This document shows, piece after piece, positions 63,081 through 64,000 of a stretch of DNA of 64,000 nucleotides. How positions within the stretch are numbered: position 1 is the stretch's first letter; every line of letters starts with the position of its first letter. Position numbers and translations under genes: made by a program. This DNA is from Zhongshania sp. (GTDB taxonomy: Bacteria; Pseudomonadota; Gammaproteobacteria; Pseudomonadales; Spongiibacteraceae): NCBI RefSeq assembly GCF_029212375.1, contig NZ_JARGNU010000002.1, positions 224,260 through 288,259 on the forward strand, read 5' to 3'. Under the pieces are notes generated by a model. It worked only from the letters and a program-made list of their open reading frames with translations, made no database searches and was not told the DNA's origin.

Positions 63081-63106
63081 GCCAGCGCTTGCGCTGGCTT
63101 TTTTTT
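63081..63106 (+). terminator. Rho-independent terminator
   Basis: GCCAGCGC, loop TT and GCGCTGGC with eight T, directly after the receptor. It indicates that the acyl-CoA synthetase that follows has its own transcript or depends on read-through. Confidence 0.93.
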
Positions 63107-63133
63107 CTTAAAATTTTGGAGTTTAAGGCGGTA

Positions 63134-64000
63134 ATGGAATTACTAAAAATTGCTAATTTACATCAATTATCTTTGGCGAAGGTTGTTGCTACAGGGGCAG
63201 AGCAGCGGCCGCAATTACAAATTTTGCGCTTTGTTCATGTCGATACTGACGGCGCACTGTGCGGCGAAACCCGCAATTACGAGCAGCTGTGGCGCAATGC
63301 GTCGACGCTTGCCGCTGTCATCAATGAACGACAGGGCGGCAGGCCGGGCAATATTGCGCTGATGATGAATAACCACCCCGAGTTTGTTGAAACCATGGTG
63401 GCGAGTTCTATACTTGGCGCGCCTTTTGTGCCCATAGATCCCCGCGCTAAAGGTCTAAAGTTAGCGTATATGTTGTCCCATACCGATTGCGATGGCTTGG
63501 TCTGCGCCGATTACTGTCTAGATCAAGTGCTTGAGGTACTTGGTGATGAGGTGAGTTTAAAATGGATATTATGTGTTGGTACAAATTCGGGAGCTAAGAA
63601 TAGCTTTGCTAATTTAATTGAAGACTATCAGCAATGTTTAACTGATGCTGCGTCGAGTTTGCTAGGTGTCGATCACGCTCCTGATATACCCATGTTTATG
63701 ATGTTTACCTCGGGCACCACCGGTAATCCCAAAGCGGTTGTCTATAGTCAGGGGCAGTATATGGCGCAGGCCGATAGCCTCGCTAAATTAGGGGCGAATG
63801 AGCATGATGTGTTTTACACCGGCTTATCGTTAACCCACATTAATGCTCAGAATTTTTTACGCAATGGCCTAGCGCTGGGCATTCCCGTGGTGATCAGCCG
63901 CAAATTCAGTAAAAGCCGCTTGTGGGATATTTGCCGAGAGTACGGCTGCACCATATTTAGTTTATTGGGCGGCATGATTCCTGAAATTTACGCTGTTCCT
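63134..64000 (+). CDS. AMP-dependent acyl-CoA synthetase (5' part)
   Basis: The open frame from ATG at 63134 to the window end (289 codons, no stop) encodes the N-terminal portion of an adenylate-forming enzyme. The P-loop-like FTSGTTGNPKAVVYS lies near residues 192-206. PFVPIDPRAKG and LSHTDCDGL also fit the fold. The adenylation core continues beyond the window. It activates a carboxylic acid as acyl-AMP and then as CoA thioester; substrate class is unknown. It is separated from the TonB-dependent receptor by a terminator. Confidence 0.9.
   Translation, partial: MELLKIANLHQLSLAKVVATGAEQRPQLQILRFVHVDTDGALCGETRNYEQLWRNASTLAAVINERQGGRPGNIALMMNNHPEFVETMVASSILGAPFVPIDPRAKGLKLAYMLSHTDCDGLVCADYCLDQVLEVLGDEVSLKWILCVGTNSGAKNSFANLIEDYQQCLTDAASSLLGVDHAPDIPMFMMFTSGTTGNPKAVVYSQGQYMAQADSLAKLGANEHDVFYTGLSLTHINAQNFLRNGLALGIPVVISRKFSKSRLWDICREYGCTIFSLLGGMIPEIYAVP

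Overview
The window looks like a chromosomal segment of an aerobic marine gammaproteobacterium. The mix of TonB-dependent receptors, acyl-CoA and thiolase/SDR genes, SthA, a PA3496-family small protein, Dps and c-di-GMP enzymes, at mid-range GC, suggests the Cellvibrionales/Spongiibacteraceae (Zhongshania- or Spongiibacter-like). This placement is inference from gene content; no 16S gene is present.

Layout. 1-400: a ~190 bp duplicated block of dispersed palindromic repeats. 640-4273: two integron gene cassettes with well-formed attC sites and no visible integrase. The second cassette is unusually large and carries a PHP/SMC-like ATPase of the TrlF type, a probable defence protein. 4597-15478: a cobalamin riboswitch, two short leader ORFs and a contiguous corrin-ring operon of the early-cobalt ('anaerobic') type (cobB, cobalt transporter, cbiD, cobK, cobH, cobL, cobI, cbiG, cobJ, cobM), with the cobaltochelatase cbiX convergent at its end. 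15825-18278: a second cobalamin riboswitch and a TonB-dependent receptor. 18502-20890: a membrane histidine kinase coupled to a response regulator.

21042-28044: an envelope-lipid region, with an LpxH-like phosphoesterase and a bifunctional OlsF-like acyltransferase facing a minus-strand operon (PAP2 phosphatase, MJ1255-type glycosyltransferase, M14 peptidase-like protein, alpha/beta hydrolase) and a methyltransferase. 28216-34142: sthA, PA3496-like and DUF3014 proteins, a MaoC hydratase with a divergent AraC regulator, and an exported ATP-dependent DNA ligase. 34413-37889: a single protein joining an ammonium transporter to two PAS domains, GGDEF and EAL. 37944-41120: an APC-type transporter, a patatin and two small proteins. 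41662-45154: a 16-residue-repeat/TSP3/OmpA protein next to a TpsB-like translocator.

45408-58572 is mostly lipid and acyl-CoA metabolism (FabG4-like reductase, thiolase, crotonase, CaiB/BaiF transferase) plus a Kazal-like lipoprotein, Dps, DUF1223, a diguanylate cyclase and an MMPL/LolA-like/beta-barrel export cluster. 58722-59744 is a cyclopropane-synthase-like methyltransferase split by one in-frame amber codon. A tRNA-Arg(ACG), an ISL3 transposase remnant, a second TonB-dependent receptor and the 5' part of an acyl-CoA synthetase complete the window.

The strongest candidates for new biology are the TrlF-type ATPase housed as an integron cassette, the Amt-PAS-PAS-GGDEF-EAL fusion, and the repeat/OmpA protein paired with a TpsB homologue that has no visible signal peptide.
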